From positions 21,079,611-21,143,610 of the forward strand of contig JAQFVV010000001.1 of assembly GCA_028023455.1 (NCBI GenBank): a stretch of 64,000 nucleotides of DNA. Reading direction: 5' to 3'. Both the position numbers and the translations under genes were made by a program. This stretch comes from Epiperipatus broadwayi. Its lineage: Eukaryota; Onychophora; Udeonychophora; Euonychophora; Peripatidae. The notes beneath the pieces were generated by a model. The model was not told where the DNA came from, did no database searches, and saw only the letters and a list, made by a program, of their open reading frames with translations. This document shows, piece after piece, positions 35,554 to 47,549 of this stretch (the stretch's first letter is position 1; every line of letters begins with the position of its first letter).

Positions 35554-36199
35554 AGTTTGCCTTGTTTTAATGAAAGTTTGTAAAAGTGATGTGTATGTAC
35601 ATTTATACAAAAAAATGTAGGTTAAATCATGATACCCTTTTTAAAAAAAACAGACATAATTTCTTTTAGTATCAAGTTATTTTTACCAAAAGCACCCATT
35701 CAAGTTTAATTCTATGATTAATTTAATCTATTATGCTTTCACCTAATTAAAATATTTGTATTTGGTAACTTCATTTATCTTATTTTTTTTTTTTGGAGAA
35801 AACATTGCTTTAGTGCTTTTAGTCCTATTTAATTGCTTATCTATATGCATTATTTGGAAAAATGGTAACATTATCTACAAAAATGCAGATGATTTAAATA
35901 ATCCCCAAATATTTTTATCTTATTAGCTTTCCATTTTAATCTTCAAAATATTCATTATAAAAATACTGTGAAACAATTTTGGAAATGTGAAATTAACTTT
36001 TTGTATACCCTTCTCAATGTTAATATTATTGTGTTACTAGGTAATATAATCACTGCTGTTCTCATATAATAATAGTAGTATAGGTCTATATATGTATGGT
36101 TCAAAACATTAATTGCTATGGACATGTGTATACAAACAAATGCATTTTGATAAACTAATGATATACAACATAATTGCAATTTATATTCATTGATCCTTT

Positions 36200-37640
36200 T
36201 TATAATGGCTATGATTATTTGATAATATCCAATATATTAATCCCACAGTTAAATTCAACTTGCTTTTCTTTATTTATTTCAATTTGAAGCTCTTGTGATT
36301 ACCTTCATGAAAACCTTGTATAGAAGTGATAGATTTATAGTATCATTTTTTTTTTTCATTTAGCAGTATTAATACTCCATTTTCAACAACTTTTTCATTC
36401 AGATATTTTATCTGTAGTTTTTGCAGAAGTTTTTGGAAATAGCAATAACAATTTCATTATTTTTTGGAGCTTTTCCACTAAATTTTCTTCATTTAAAATG
36501 TTTGGAAATTTAGAAAATATTGCTTTAGTAAGGTTGTCTGTATTTTCTTATTTTTTATTTCACATAGATTTTTGTAGGATTCATCCAACTTATTTAATGA
36601 TGTAATCCTTCTTTTTATTAATAGTGATTGTCTTGCTTCTTATTGCTATAACAACTATATATTTGAAATGTTATCTATTTTCTATACTTTTTTGTGCTAA
36701 TTTGCAATTCTATTTTTTGTATAACAGCATTATTTTTTTTAACTATTATAAAGAATTCCATATATACAATACTTCTTAATGGATCATTTTAAAACATTTT
36801 TATATTCTTTTTTTTTTTTTGTACATTGTTCTGCTTCCACTAAAATTTTCTGGTATATTGCTACTTTTTTCCTACCAGCTCTTTATCTTTTTATTGATCT
36901 TATTCAAGTCTGAGTCCTTTTCAAAGTTTATCAATATTTGAAAATAATTTGAAAATTCTAATCTAAATTCACTAAAATATTTATAAAGATTAGAAAAGAA
37001 ATGTACTATTACTGTCTTTCCTAAGAGTCTTCATCTCTTTAGATTTGTATTAACATATCTTATATGTGGATTACTTCCTATGTTAAAAGTATTAAGAATA
37101 TTACAATCTTGAAATACACATTTTCTGTTAGATTATAATCCAATTCTATTGTATCTTAACTTAAATGATTCAATATTCACTTCTATTAAATCTAGTATTA
37201 AAGTCTTGATAATTTTAAAATATTAATTAGTGTAGTCAAAAGAATTATGTACATCTGTAAAAAAAAAAAAAAAAAAAAAACTATATTTCTCTATCACTAC
37301 AAAAACTAGTTGGCATAAGTATGAATTATCTGCATTTGATATTAAATTTAATAACTAATCTTGCCATTCTGTCTAATCTATTATCGACTTTCACATCATT
37401 TTTATTTCAATTTTTCAATTTCTAATGAATTCCCTTCCATATTTCACATTTAGATTTTTATAGTAACAAACATTTCTGTTTTTCAAACTAACTTTAACAA
37501 TGTTTTATTGAATAAAAAACAGTGTTATTTTCACTTCATACAATCTTTTTTGATTTTAAAATGATCTGAAGCTGTAGTAACTAAATAAAAGATCACAACT
37601 GAATGACAGCCTCAATCCACATTAAGAAGATTCACAGTTA
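36200..37640 (-). pseudogene. RTE-type LINE remnant (endonuclease plus RT start)
   Basis: Read on the minus strand it aligns by eye with the LINE at 61.4-63.1 kb: a start near 37590 (TTTTATTTAGTTACTACAGC), then CAGAATGGCAAGATTAGTTA (about 37360), the region before the GDFNA motif, then SNRKCVFQDCNILNTFNIGS (about 37130-37080, equal to the EIDYILxNRK...V motif of APE-type endonucleases), and finally TINLSLLYKVFMKVI (about 36330-36290, equal to the RT NYRPISLLxxxYK motif). An A-run of about 23 bp at 37259 interrupts it. Heavily mutated, no open frame. Confidence 0.7.
37259..37281 (+). repeat. Poly-A run of about 22 bp
   Basis: Inside the LINE remnant; T-run on the LINE's strand, therefore not its 3' tail. 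Probably slippage or a residual insertion. Confidence 0.7.
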
Positions 37641-40600
37641 ATATCTATTTTTGTTTTTCATAATGTTTTGTATGACAATTTTACAGCTTCTTGAAAATAA
37701 GGTCTATAATTTAATCTTTATTATATAAATCATTCACACATTTAACCAGCCTTCAAAAAAATTCAATTGATGTTTCATTTAAACTTTCAGGCAAGTGATA
37801 AGGAAGACCTTTTTTAATCTTAACTTCAGCAATAAAGAGTAAGTAAACTTTTCTTGCCGAATGATGTGTTGGTGAGAAGGCCATCTGGGTTTTTTGACTA
37901 CATAAACAATTATATAGTAATAACAGCTAAAAGTGACAAGTATATATGGGACGAACATTAGGAATGCTTTTTTAAGACTTTAAAAAGAATCAAAGGATTA
38001 TTTTTCAGTTAATAACAAACTTCTTTCTGTATATGTTATATATGTATGATATAAATTGTTAAAATGATATTAATATATGTATGTTTTTAATTATAAGTGA
38101 AAGGTTTTTTTTTATTTAGTGAAACAATTTTTTCATCTATAAAACATTTAGTTATGTCTAAATTTTCTAGTAATAATATTAATTCAACTTTTAAAAAAAT
38201 TTCAACTTTTTTAACTTATGAATGTAATTTATTTTTAAGATTTTTTTTTTTTTTTACTTTAAAATATTTTTTCCTGCTAATTTCTTTACTTACTTTGAAA
38301 TTGATCTTAGTCAAATCCATAATGTATTTAACTATTATTCTGAAGTCTCTTTCTAACCAATTCCGGTTCATATGCCTTTAATAAAGATTTAATCAATATG
38401 TGGCTGATAGTAACAACTCGAGTCCACCTCAGAAAAGAAGAAAGAGAAAAAAGATTTTTAATCGGAAATCGAAGAATATAATTTTAAAATATATTGGAAG
38501 TATTTTATTTTTTCTATTTTTAGCAAGTTAAAAAAAAAAGATTCGTATATGAATAGCAGTAAAAAATAGAAATAATGGCTTTATTTTGCTTAAACTCTTT
38601 AAACTAATTTGATTTTTAAGTATGTATAATTTATGAATTATTTTTAAAATAGTAAATGTAATTTATATAGTTAACTATTTAAAAAATCACGAAAATTTCA
38701 ATTATGGCAACTGAAATAATAATAAGTTGGTAGCTAATGGTAATGCTGTTTTGATGTTGATTTTTAAAGAATGTCAGAATTAGACTACTATATTTATAGT
38801 TCTAAAAATTATAATTTTCTTTCGTCTCCAGCTATATATTACTTAAATATCATCATAAAGTAAAATTTATTTTTAAAAAAAATAAATGCTTAAATTAGAT
38901 GCAAATTTAATGGTGGGAGTCAATGACTTTATGTATTGTATTACGTTGTGATAATCTGTGCTCATTAAATTCACTGTCAATTTGTTTCACAAAGTGTTAT
39001 CTTGTTGTTTGGCGTGATAAAATATATAAAAGTCACGTTTTAGTCAGCGTGTTGAATAGCTAAGCTTAGAATAGTAAAAACACCATGTGATAACTCTTGA
39101 TCATCATCGACAATGATTGGCTATTTATTCTAACATTTCAATTTTGGGGCTGCATTATAAACTTCATTGAACACTTACGTTATTAAGGAGCTATAAATAT
39201 AGGAGCATAATTTCTATTTTTTCCTGATATTAATTATCAAGTCATTCATTGATTTATAAGAATGTTTCAAAATTAATACAATACATGACATTTTTTTCAA
39301 TAATAATGAAAGTTTTATGATAAAGTTATTGTTTTTAATTTTAAGGTCAGTTCATTAACATTTGGTAGCCTAATGCAGAAAATCTTGATATCCTTATCTC
39401 CTATAAAGAAGATTTAGATATCCATTTACTGATCACAGTAGATGATTAGTTGCATTGGCTAAACGATTAATTATCCGTAAATAATTCTATGCTTTAAGAT
39501 CTCAACTATCTGAAAAAATTTCAGCATTTAGATTTGAGCATAGCAAGTGAAACCACATGCTGCTTCTTCTTTCATTTAATGTCTATGCTATTAATAGCAA
39601 TTCTTTTGATTACTACTATGGTCCCAATGCTTTGATAAAAATAAACAAAACAGATGAAAGTGGGATACAATAAAAAAAATTATTATTATTGGACTTTTCT
39701 CCCCCATCCCTTTAGCAAAAATAATCTTCCCTTTAACCTTTTCACATCTCTGTTATGCTAGTGATTCTAAATAAACTTTTACTTTGCCCATTTACCAATT
39801 CAATCATAAAAAAATTTTTAAGCACAATGAACTACTTTAGGAATTCAAGATTAATGTAAATTATTATATGAGTGTAATGGTTTTATTTCCTTTTAGATTG
39901 TAATTTGTGTCACCCATTTATTATGCAAAAACACATTGTGACTATGTTATCCCTAGAATGATTATCTTTTTAAATAAATAGATAAGTTAAAACATATGTT
40001 AGAAAGTCTATCAATGCTTGAAGATTCTCATAAATTTTGGCTTTTATATATTTTATTATCAGTTCAAAAACAGATATTGTCAAAACAAATCGATTAGAAT
40101 TGAATCTACCATAAAATGCACAAATATTGGATTTCACATTTAGTTTTATTGTGATATATATTAATGCTACAACCTTAAAACTATGCACCTGAAAAAAGGA
40201 CAGTAGGGACCTCTACTTTAAAGTAATGACTATGCACTTTATAAATATAATTATTGTTGAGAGCAAAAATAACTAAGCACATAATTATTTTATGCCTGTT
40301 TTTAGAATATATATATATAAAATATACCTTTACATATGTTTTAAAAAAATTATTATCATATACATACATAATTTTTTCCTCTATATTATTTTAGCAAAAT
40401 TCTTTGTCTCATTTATCTTTTTCATATGTAGTCACTTTTTAGATCTTCTATAAACTTTTAAAATCTAATTCAAATTTTCAGTTTTCCACTTGTTGTCATT
40501 TATTTTAGTGATACATCTAGCCTAGCTTAATTTCAGTTTTAATGATACAAATGATATTTATTTGTTCTTTCACCCACATATTTCATTGTCAATGCTTTTT

Positions 40601-41042
40601 GTTAATCCCAATATACATTTGTTCACACTTTGCTGTTAGGTTTGTAGTATTCAAGTCTCTCATCCATAAATAAATTTAATAATTTTCCTTGTCAAGCATT
40701 AAAAATATTTTCTTAAATATTAAATTATTTATATTAAAAGCATTCCACCCAAATTTAATTCTAAGATTAATTTCATTTATTGTGATTCTGTCCATGTTAT
40801 AATCTTATCAAGATATTTGTAAGTTGCTAATTTTTTTTAATTCATTACTAACATTTAAATTAATAATTTAAAAAAACTTCATTAGATAGTAACTTTATTA
40901 TTAAAAATAAACATTTTTAGTTGCTTTCTTAATTGACATTTAATATGTAGTTAAATTATGCTTTATCATTACATTCTAGATTAGAGGTTTCTGAAAGAAA
41001 AAGACATTTACGCAAAAACCTATAGAAAAAAAAACATTTAGG
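37641..41042. other. AT-rich noncoding DNA
   Basis: No gene recognised. The 94-codon forward frame at 38097-38381 is Phe/Leu-rich from T-runs and is probably chance. The stretch 38930-39220 has several CpGs, an inverted CCAAT (ATTGG, about 39115) and a CTATAAATA near 39190, which could be promoter-like; see findings. The region 40380-41000 is T-rich and could hold an old reverse-strand retroelement, but no motif could be read. Confidence 0.45.
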
Positions 41043-41050
41043 CAACTGCC

Positions 41051-41161
41051 TTTTTTTTTCCATATGTCATAGCATCGGCCGGGATGTGAACCTACAACCG
41101 TCTGCAACCAACTATTTGCTTGCAAGGCAGCTGCAATGACCTCTTGGCTAACAACACTTGA
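41051..41161 (-). mobile_element. tRNA-derived SINE, second copy
   Basis: About four fifths identical by eye to the SINE at 35439. Minus strand box A is TAGCCAAGAGG (41140-41150) and box B is GGTTCACATCC (41082-41092). It has the same GATGCTATGACATATGG 3' body followed by poly-A. Flanking CAACTGCC occurs at 41043-41050 and 41162-41169, with TTTT agreement beyond it, so the TSD is about 8-13 bp. Older than the first copy. Confidence 0.8.
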
Positions 41162-41492
41162 CAACTGCCATTTTAATATGATTTATTCTGCTCTCTTGAA
41201 AATTTTAAAAATAATTGAAACTTCAGATGATTTTGTAAGAATTTCAGTATTTACAAATACAAATTCGAAAAATTATCATGATTACATATAGTTATTGAGT
41301 ATTTTGTTTTCTGCGGATGCAATAAGTAAGACGACTTTTTTCACAAATTTTCATTTTAATCAGAAGATATATTCAAGTAAATACAATAAATTTGTATTGA
41401 AAAAAATTTGAATACCAATGTATAAAATGCTTTGCTTAATTACTCTTATATCTTCTTCTTTACTTTTTTTGCATTTCTCTTCATATATTCAT

Positions 41493-41797
41493 ACATAAAA
41501 TTTCCTTATCATTTCCTTAAATAAACTTTAATGCAATATTTTTTATATAATTCCTTCTTTATTTTGCTTATAGTTTAGATTGTTCTGCAGTTAAATATGA
41601 TTATGAATGGTAATATAAAATATGTATATTAATATGTATATAAAATAATGGTTATATGAGTATATGATTATATGTTTAAATGTTGTAGCTCTGATGAAGA
41701 CTGCAGGACAGTCGAAACTGTAAACAAAATAAAAAAGGAATAATATAAATAAAATTTCATTAAAGTGTATATGAGGAGATGATAAGGAAATTTTAAT
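41493..41797. repeat. Inverted repeat of about 100-bp PLE-tail-like arms
   Basis: The right arm (41700-41797: GACAGTCGAAACTGTAAACA, AAATAAAAAAGGAATAATAT, GATGATAAGGAAATTTTA) is the reverse complement, at about 80% by eye, of the left arm (41493-41591). The spacer is about 108 bp. Just inside the right arm lies CTGATGAAGACTGCAGGACA. The form resembles the stem-loop near the 3' end of the PLE at 52.7 kb, so this may be a pair of inverted PLE or retrozyme tails. Confidence 0.7.
41693..41717 (+). ncRNA. Hammerhead-like motif
   Basis: CTGATGAA is followed by the perfect 5-bp stem GACTG/CAGTC around loop CAGGA, and then GAAAC. This matches the hammerhead core order CUGAUGA, stem II, GAAA, apart from one extra A before stem II. 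Hammerhead ribozymes are known in PLE ends. Stems I and III are weak here (only a GTTTA/TAAAC pairing seen), so activity is doubtful. Confidence 0.35.
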
Positions 41798-43240
41798 ATA
41801 TATGATTTATTTAAATAAGTATTAGGGAATTCATTCAAATTTTGAGTGTATCACACACATTTTAATAACAATTTAGTTTTTTAATTTTCATTAGTAAGCT
41901 TCTCCTGTGTTTACTTTGAATACAATTCATCGAAGAGAAAAAAATGTTCTCAATTATATGATAGAATTAAATGATCAAAATTTCAAAAGTCAGTCTGATT
42001 TTCTTCAACCTATACTACTATCGTCTAAAATTTTGTAATTCAAAATTTGTAGAAACTCCATTAACTCAAAATTTGTACAGACTCCATTTGCAGTAGATAT
42101 TTCAGGAAAAGCTCTGATGTCTACTACTTTCCAGTTATACCTTAGACAAAGTAATACAAATTTCATAATACCCTAATGTTTTATAAAATCATAAAATCTT
42201 TTTGCAAAAATGCTAAACTGAAGGCAATCATTTTAGTAAATATTTTACAATCAATTTTTTCTTGATTAAAACTCAATCTATAATTTTTTAGATTTTAAAA
42301 AAATATAAATTATTTTTTTATAATATCTTCCCACAATAATTTTAGTTTCTACTCAAATTTAATGATTTATTGTAAAGCTATATTTCCTTTTCTTTGGTAA
42401 CTTCATATTTCACTTATTAAAGTGCTTAGTCACATGAAAAACAGAAAAAAAAATTCAATTTTTTTGAAAGTAGTGAGAAGTTGTAAATGATCTACATTGT
42501 TACTTTTAGTGGTTAAGAAAATTATCACTTTTTCTAAACATTCAAAGAATTATTTTAATGCTTTGCCCTTGATAGACATTTTACAGAAGTAAATGTAACT
42601 AAATGTTCATATTGATTATCTACTTCTTTTATTAATATATCAAAATGTATTTGATTCAATGCTTTAGATCAGAAAAATTGATTATTAATACATGAACTTT
42701 CGTTCTTCTTTTCAGCTGTGGCTATAACCTCACTCTAGCAACAAAAGTTTCTTGCTGCAAAATACAATAAAATAGAATAATTTCATGAGAAAAGTGAGTT
42801 GAGAATAATATAATAATCTCATTTTTTTTATCTGTAAACGTGTTAGATGGCTTTCTGAAATATCTTGTAGTATCTTTTTTATGTAATAACACACTAAGAA
42901 ATTTATTTGAATACCAGAAGATATGATATATTTAACTATCACACAGTTTATACTATATCAGAACCATCATGTGATTCATATACAGCAATGATGATAAAAT
43001 TATTACCTATAAAATATTTTATACTTCAGCAATATTTGTGATAAGTTCTTTACAATTTTAGCTAACAGAGGTATATTTAAATTTTCCTATATATTTCCCA
43101 TAAATTTTAGAAACCTTGTATGGCCATTTTTTAGAAATTCAGTATCAGTAAAAGATTTTCTGGCTTTTACTATTTCCAGTGATAACAAAAAACTATTTTA
43201 TCTAAGTTAGCAAGCTTCTTTGTTGTAAGTAATGTTTTCT
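41798..43240. other. AT-rich noncoding DNA
   Basis: No gene recognised. It precedes the LINE ORF1 remnant and could include its old 5' UTR. Short frames (42730-42942, minus) have no motif. Confidence 0.5.
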
Positions 43241-43241
43241 T

Positions 43242-46148
43242 TTTAGCTAGAGGGTGTGGCGCATGAAGCTAAGAAGACTGTCACATCAGCTCAAAAAGAA
43301 GTTTAAATTATTGTAAGGAAAATTTTAAAAGATTTCATTTCAATTATTCTAGGACCCAAGATTAAGTTACAATCTTGTAGCAGAGTGTTTTCTAGTTCTT
43401 AATTTTGTTTATTAAGTGTCCAAAATTGATTATGTGCAATGGGAAGGTTTTATAACTTTCCAAGATGGATATTGACTGTCAGTCAGAATAAGCAAGCATT
43501 CAGTAGTATTAAACTTAATGACATATTGAGAAATGATCAAGTAATTCCAGAAGTATTTAAACAACCTAAATCAGTTAAAAATAGTTAACAAATATGTTTA
43601 GAGGTAAAAGAACTAAAGGAAGTTCAGAAAAAAATGAAATTTGAGGGAAATAAAAAAATGGTACCGAAAATATGGTAGATATTGAGCTAAAGATTAATGA
43701 AAACATTGAGATACAGCAAATTAAAGTTGATACAATAAAACACAAGCTAAATCTTGATGATACTGCCAAGTTTCATAAAAATCTGTCAGAAAATAAAGGG
43801 GGGTCCATTAAAAAACATCTAAAATCTAAAACAATAAAAATCACGGGGTTTTTGTCACAAAAGAGAGTGCTGTGCCTCAAATTCATGATATAGAAGCAGA
43901 ACTGGACTGAGACAAAGACAAATATCACTAAAGAGACTCTATATTGATCAATACAAGAATAAATACCAAAGGACAATCTAAAAACAAGCTCAGGAAAAGT
44001 ACACAAAGTAATTATCTAGACAAAATCATGACAATTAAAGACCAAAGCTTGGAAAAAAATAGGAAAAAGTTACAGAAGCCCAGCAGTATTCAGTTAAACC
44101 TGCTAGTGAGAGCAATAATGCAGAACTAACACTTCCAACATTTGCAGAATAGTTAAAGAAGGATACAAAGATTTCCAAATGGCAAGATTTCAATGCCCCA
44201 TATGCCAATGGCTTTAAAAAAAGCAGGGGTTATGGGCCTTGAGAGAAAGCTAAAGCTAGTGGTTAAAGGTCATGAAATAAATCTGAACAATGCAAAGTAT
44301 GGAGAAACTAATCACACTGGCTTCTCCCATAGGAATAAGTTTGAGAATGGCTTAATACATCATAATGTTGAGTCAAGTATGAACAACTTTGATTAGGAAA
44401 AAAATAATTTAATTCCAAAACTTTCAATCAGTCAACGATGAGTTAATAATAGAATTCCTCAGAAATTACTTAATTCCTTTCTTAGCTTCCAGAATCAGTA
44501 TACTTTAACATTGAGCACAACAAATAAAAAATATGAACTTTTCATATTTCCAATAAATGAGCTATTTGTCTTAATCAAGGACTTAAATATCATTGATTCA
44601 ATAAAAAGGGTCTACTATCACCTAAAAAAAATACATCACACTAGAATTTGAGAACACTTTCGCTAAAAAATGATTCAAAAGATCTCAAATGTTTTTAGAT
44701 GGAAAATACTTAGTAAAAATTGACCTGGAAAGACCAAGATTGATAACAGGTATGGTGTGGAATTGTCATGTGGTATTTGGAAAAGATGAATTGCAGGGAC
44801 TATTAGTACAATATGGCTCTATTCAACAGTTCACTTTCCTAATGGAAAGAAGAGCAGGGATTCAGTTACCATCCAACAATGCAATATTTACAATGAGGTT
44901 GACTAAAAGTATCAATCTGCTGGATATATTATCTGTTCTTGAGCAGAATAACAGCCCAATATACATAGTAATTTTAGGATTCAACCTTTGTGTTATGAAT
45001 GCTGGGACACTGGCCATATAATTAGGGCCTGTCCAAAAAGATTATTCACAGAATATGTAAAAAACTATAATGGATGCAACAAATGTACAATAACATCAAG
45101 CAATCCTTCACTAATAAATCAACAATTAGAACTGTAATTACAAGAATCTCATTTAAAAGATAACAAAATGAAATCAAATAAGCCATATTATAAGGAAAAT
45201 CAAGAAACCTTGCACAGTAGATTTGAAGATGGGACAAATGCAGGTCAAGCTAGAGATATGGCTGAAGAAATAAAGGAACAATCAGCACAGGAAGAACTGA
45301 CCAGCTTTGAATCAATACAATCTGAAGAGTCTGAAGGCACATTGTAAGAAATTGGTCAATTAAAAAAAGCTAACATGTTCACTAATACTGAACTAAATGA
45401 GAACAGTTCAACTCAAATGGGTAAAATAACACAAGGTGAAAGTTTTAAAAGGAAAAGTCAGAATGTCTCTGGCTCACAAACTGATGAGAATAGTGTTGTG
45501 GGCTCAAACATTGAACTGTGGTGAGAAAGAGGAGAAAACTGAGGGTCTCTCAAGGAAAAAGAGAAAAAGGAAAAGAAGATGGAAAAAGAACCTGGCTCAA
45601 CACGAGTCAGGGAATGAAATGGAAACTGAATCAGAAGATCAGATAGTCAATGACTCAGAGTTAATGGAACATAATATTTTAGCTCATCCTATGATCTTCA
45701 AATATATTGTTGAATCTAAAGGGGCATGTCTTTTTTGAAAGGAGCATGTATGTAGTGAGAGTGAAGTATGGCAGGTAATTTAGAAGAGGCAGATAATACA
45801 GAGGAAGAAATTAATAACATAGAAGAGCAATGGTGTGAGGGGGCTTGTAGTGACAGGTCTGGAAGCAGGCAAGGTGAAGTAGCACAGGTGATATCAGAAG
45901 AGTCTGATAATCGAGCTGAAGAACTTGATAACATAGAAGAGCAATGGAGCAATGAGGCTCATATTGACAGTTCTGAAAGTGAGGAAATAGATGGCTATTC
46001 AAAGGAAATGCAGCAACAAATTAGTATTAGCCCTGTGTGTACTGATGAAATGGAAGAAATCACAGATGATAAAGAAATAAGCTCACAAGAGGAAAATTTT
46101 GAAAAAGACTCGAAACAGGAAAGCGATGGAAATTCAGAAACAGTTTAA
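43242..46148 (+). pseudogene. L1/Tx1-type LINE ORF1 (gag-like), broken
   Basis: A broken RNA-binding ORF1 readable across all three frames. It begins near LEGVAHEAKKTVTSAQKEV (43247), passes through a lysine-rich, coiled-coil-like part (VKELKEVQKKMKFEGNKK, about 43600; and 43672-44396), then GKYLVKIDLERPRLITGM and LPSNNAIFTMRLTKSINLLD (44689-44960). After a frameshift there is a zinc knuckle CYECWDTGHIIRAC (CX2CX4HX4C, 44991-45032), followed by CNKC. A basic stretch RKKRKRKRRWKKN (about 45560) and an acidic tail end at 46148. ORF1 of L1/Tx1-type LINEs coats the RNA in the RNP. No ORF2 follows, so the element is 3'-truncated or rearranged. Confidence 0.75.
45768..46148 (+). pseudogene. Acidic C-terminal tail of LINE ORF1 with internal duplication
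   Basis: A 126-codon open piece at the 3' end of the ORF1 remnant, about one third Asp/Glu. The motif NIEEQWCEGA recurs as NIEEQWSNEA about 43 codons later, each followed by a DRSGS or DSSES serine-rich stretch, so an internal duplication extended the tail. It ends with a TAA at 46146. Its separate ATG is probably not a true start, because upstream frames (45436-45738) continue the same protein after a frameshift. Function of such tails is unknown. Confidence 0.6.
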
Positions 46149-47492
46149 AATATGAATTCCATAGATGTGGTTTATAAAAAAATATGGCAACATAAATGAA
46201 GTTCTAAGAATCTGTGAATTAAAGAACTTGGCAATTCAAAGATTCTTATGAATCAATGGAGAAGACTAGGGTTATTAACTGTGGTATGATCTCAAGATTT
46301 CTTTAAACAAATGTATTTACATTATGTAGTGGGTAATCAGTTACCTGCATTTTTTTTCCTTAGTAAAAAAAAATTAAAAAAAAAGGGTAGTGTTTTCTTT
46401 TGTAATTTTTTATTAACCTTCCTTTTATTATCATTAGCACCAGAATACTTTTCACTAAAATCTAAAGATTTTTCTCAAAATTGTAGTTAAATATTACTTT
46501 ATTTATTATATTGAAGTTGCAAATGACAAATTAAACATTGATGACTTCTATTTACTTCTATAAATGTAAATTTTTCTATCCACATCTGTTTTTAGCTATT
46601 TTTTATATCTTGTAGTTATCATAATATATATATAGGTCAGAGTAAATTAAATCTCAATGAAAGAGTTAAAGTTCATAAGAGTAGAGTTAAAAATAGATAT
46701 CAAAACTCAGCCTTGTATATTCATTAACTAAATACAGGCCATCAAATATTATTTGACAATGCAGAAATTATCTTTTATGTAAAAAGTGAATTGAAGAGGA
46801 GAGTAAAAAAAACTTTGATGATAACATTTTTTGAATCTGAGGCCATCAATCTTATAAAGATATCCTTTGATGTTAAATGAAGTTTTTTTAGGTGAATGAT
46901 GGGAATACTATTGTGTTTTGCAAATATATAGTTGAATTTCACTTGAGGTCTATTTGTAAATAGATGAAAATATGGTTATGGAAGAATTTTAGAGAAATTT
47001 TGTTGTTTTGGTTAGTATTGTAGTATGATATGAATTTTTGTTTTATATATATATAAATATATATAATATATATAATTAAAGGGTATTTGAACCCAGAATT
47101 TTAAGCTCCCTTTAGTCATCATCTTATGGAATCAATATACATGAACGCATACATGTAAAAAAGATAATCTCCAATATACATATTTCATGCTGAACCAACA
47201 CTCATCAGTTGGTCCAGATCATCATCATCACACACACACACATATATATATAATTAGTGCTCAGTTTATATTAAAATAGCAAATCTTCAAACTTTAGTGA
47301 ACAATCTTCAATCTTCTCCACTCTCCAACTCTTCTACCATCCATATTGAAAATCTGATGATGGTGTGCTCAAAGCCATTGTTTGCCAATTTTTGTTGTGT
47401 CATATGCATGTTGACCATAAGTCAATCTGACCCTCATATGTAAGAACCTTAACCCCATTTAAATACACATGAGGGATGGGAAGAATATAGGC

Positions 47493-47549
<57 letters not shown>

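Noticed and set aside
35293-35620. Overlapping 105- and 62-codon frames
   Set aside because: They run through the foldback copy and the SINE, both non-coding.
38097-38381. 94-codon forward membrane-protein-like frame
   Set aside because: Its hydrophobicity comes from T-runs; no start context, homologous motif or neighbour.
43575-44006. Reverse frames opposite the LINE ORF1
   Set aside because: Antisense shadows of the plus-strand ORF1 remnant.
45716-46002. Two reverse frames over the ORF1 tail
   Set aside because: Shadows of the acidic plus-strand frame; Cys/Ser/Leu-rich content follows from the complement of GAA/GAT codons.
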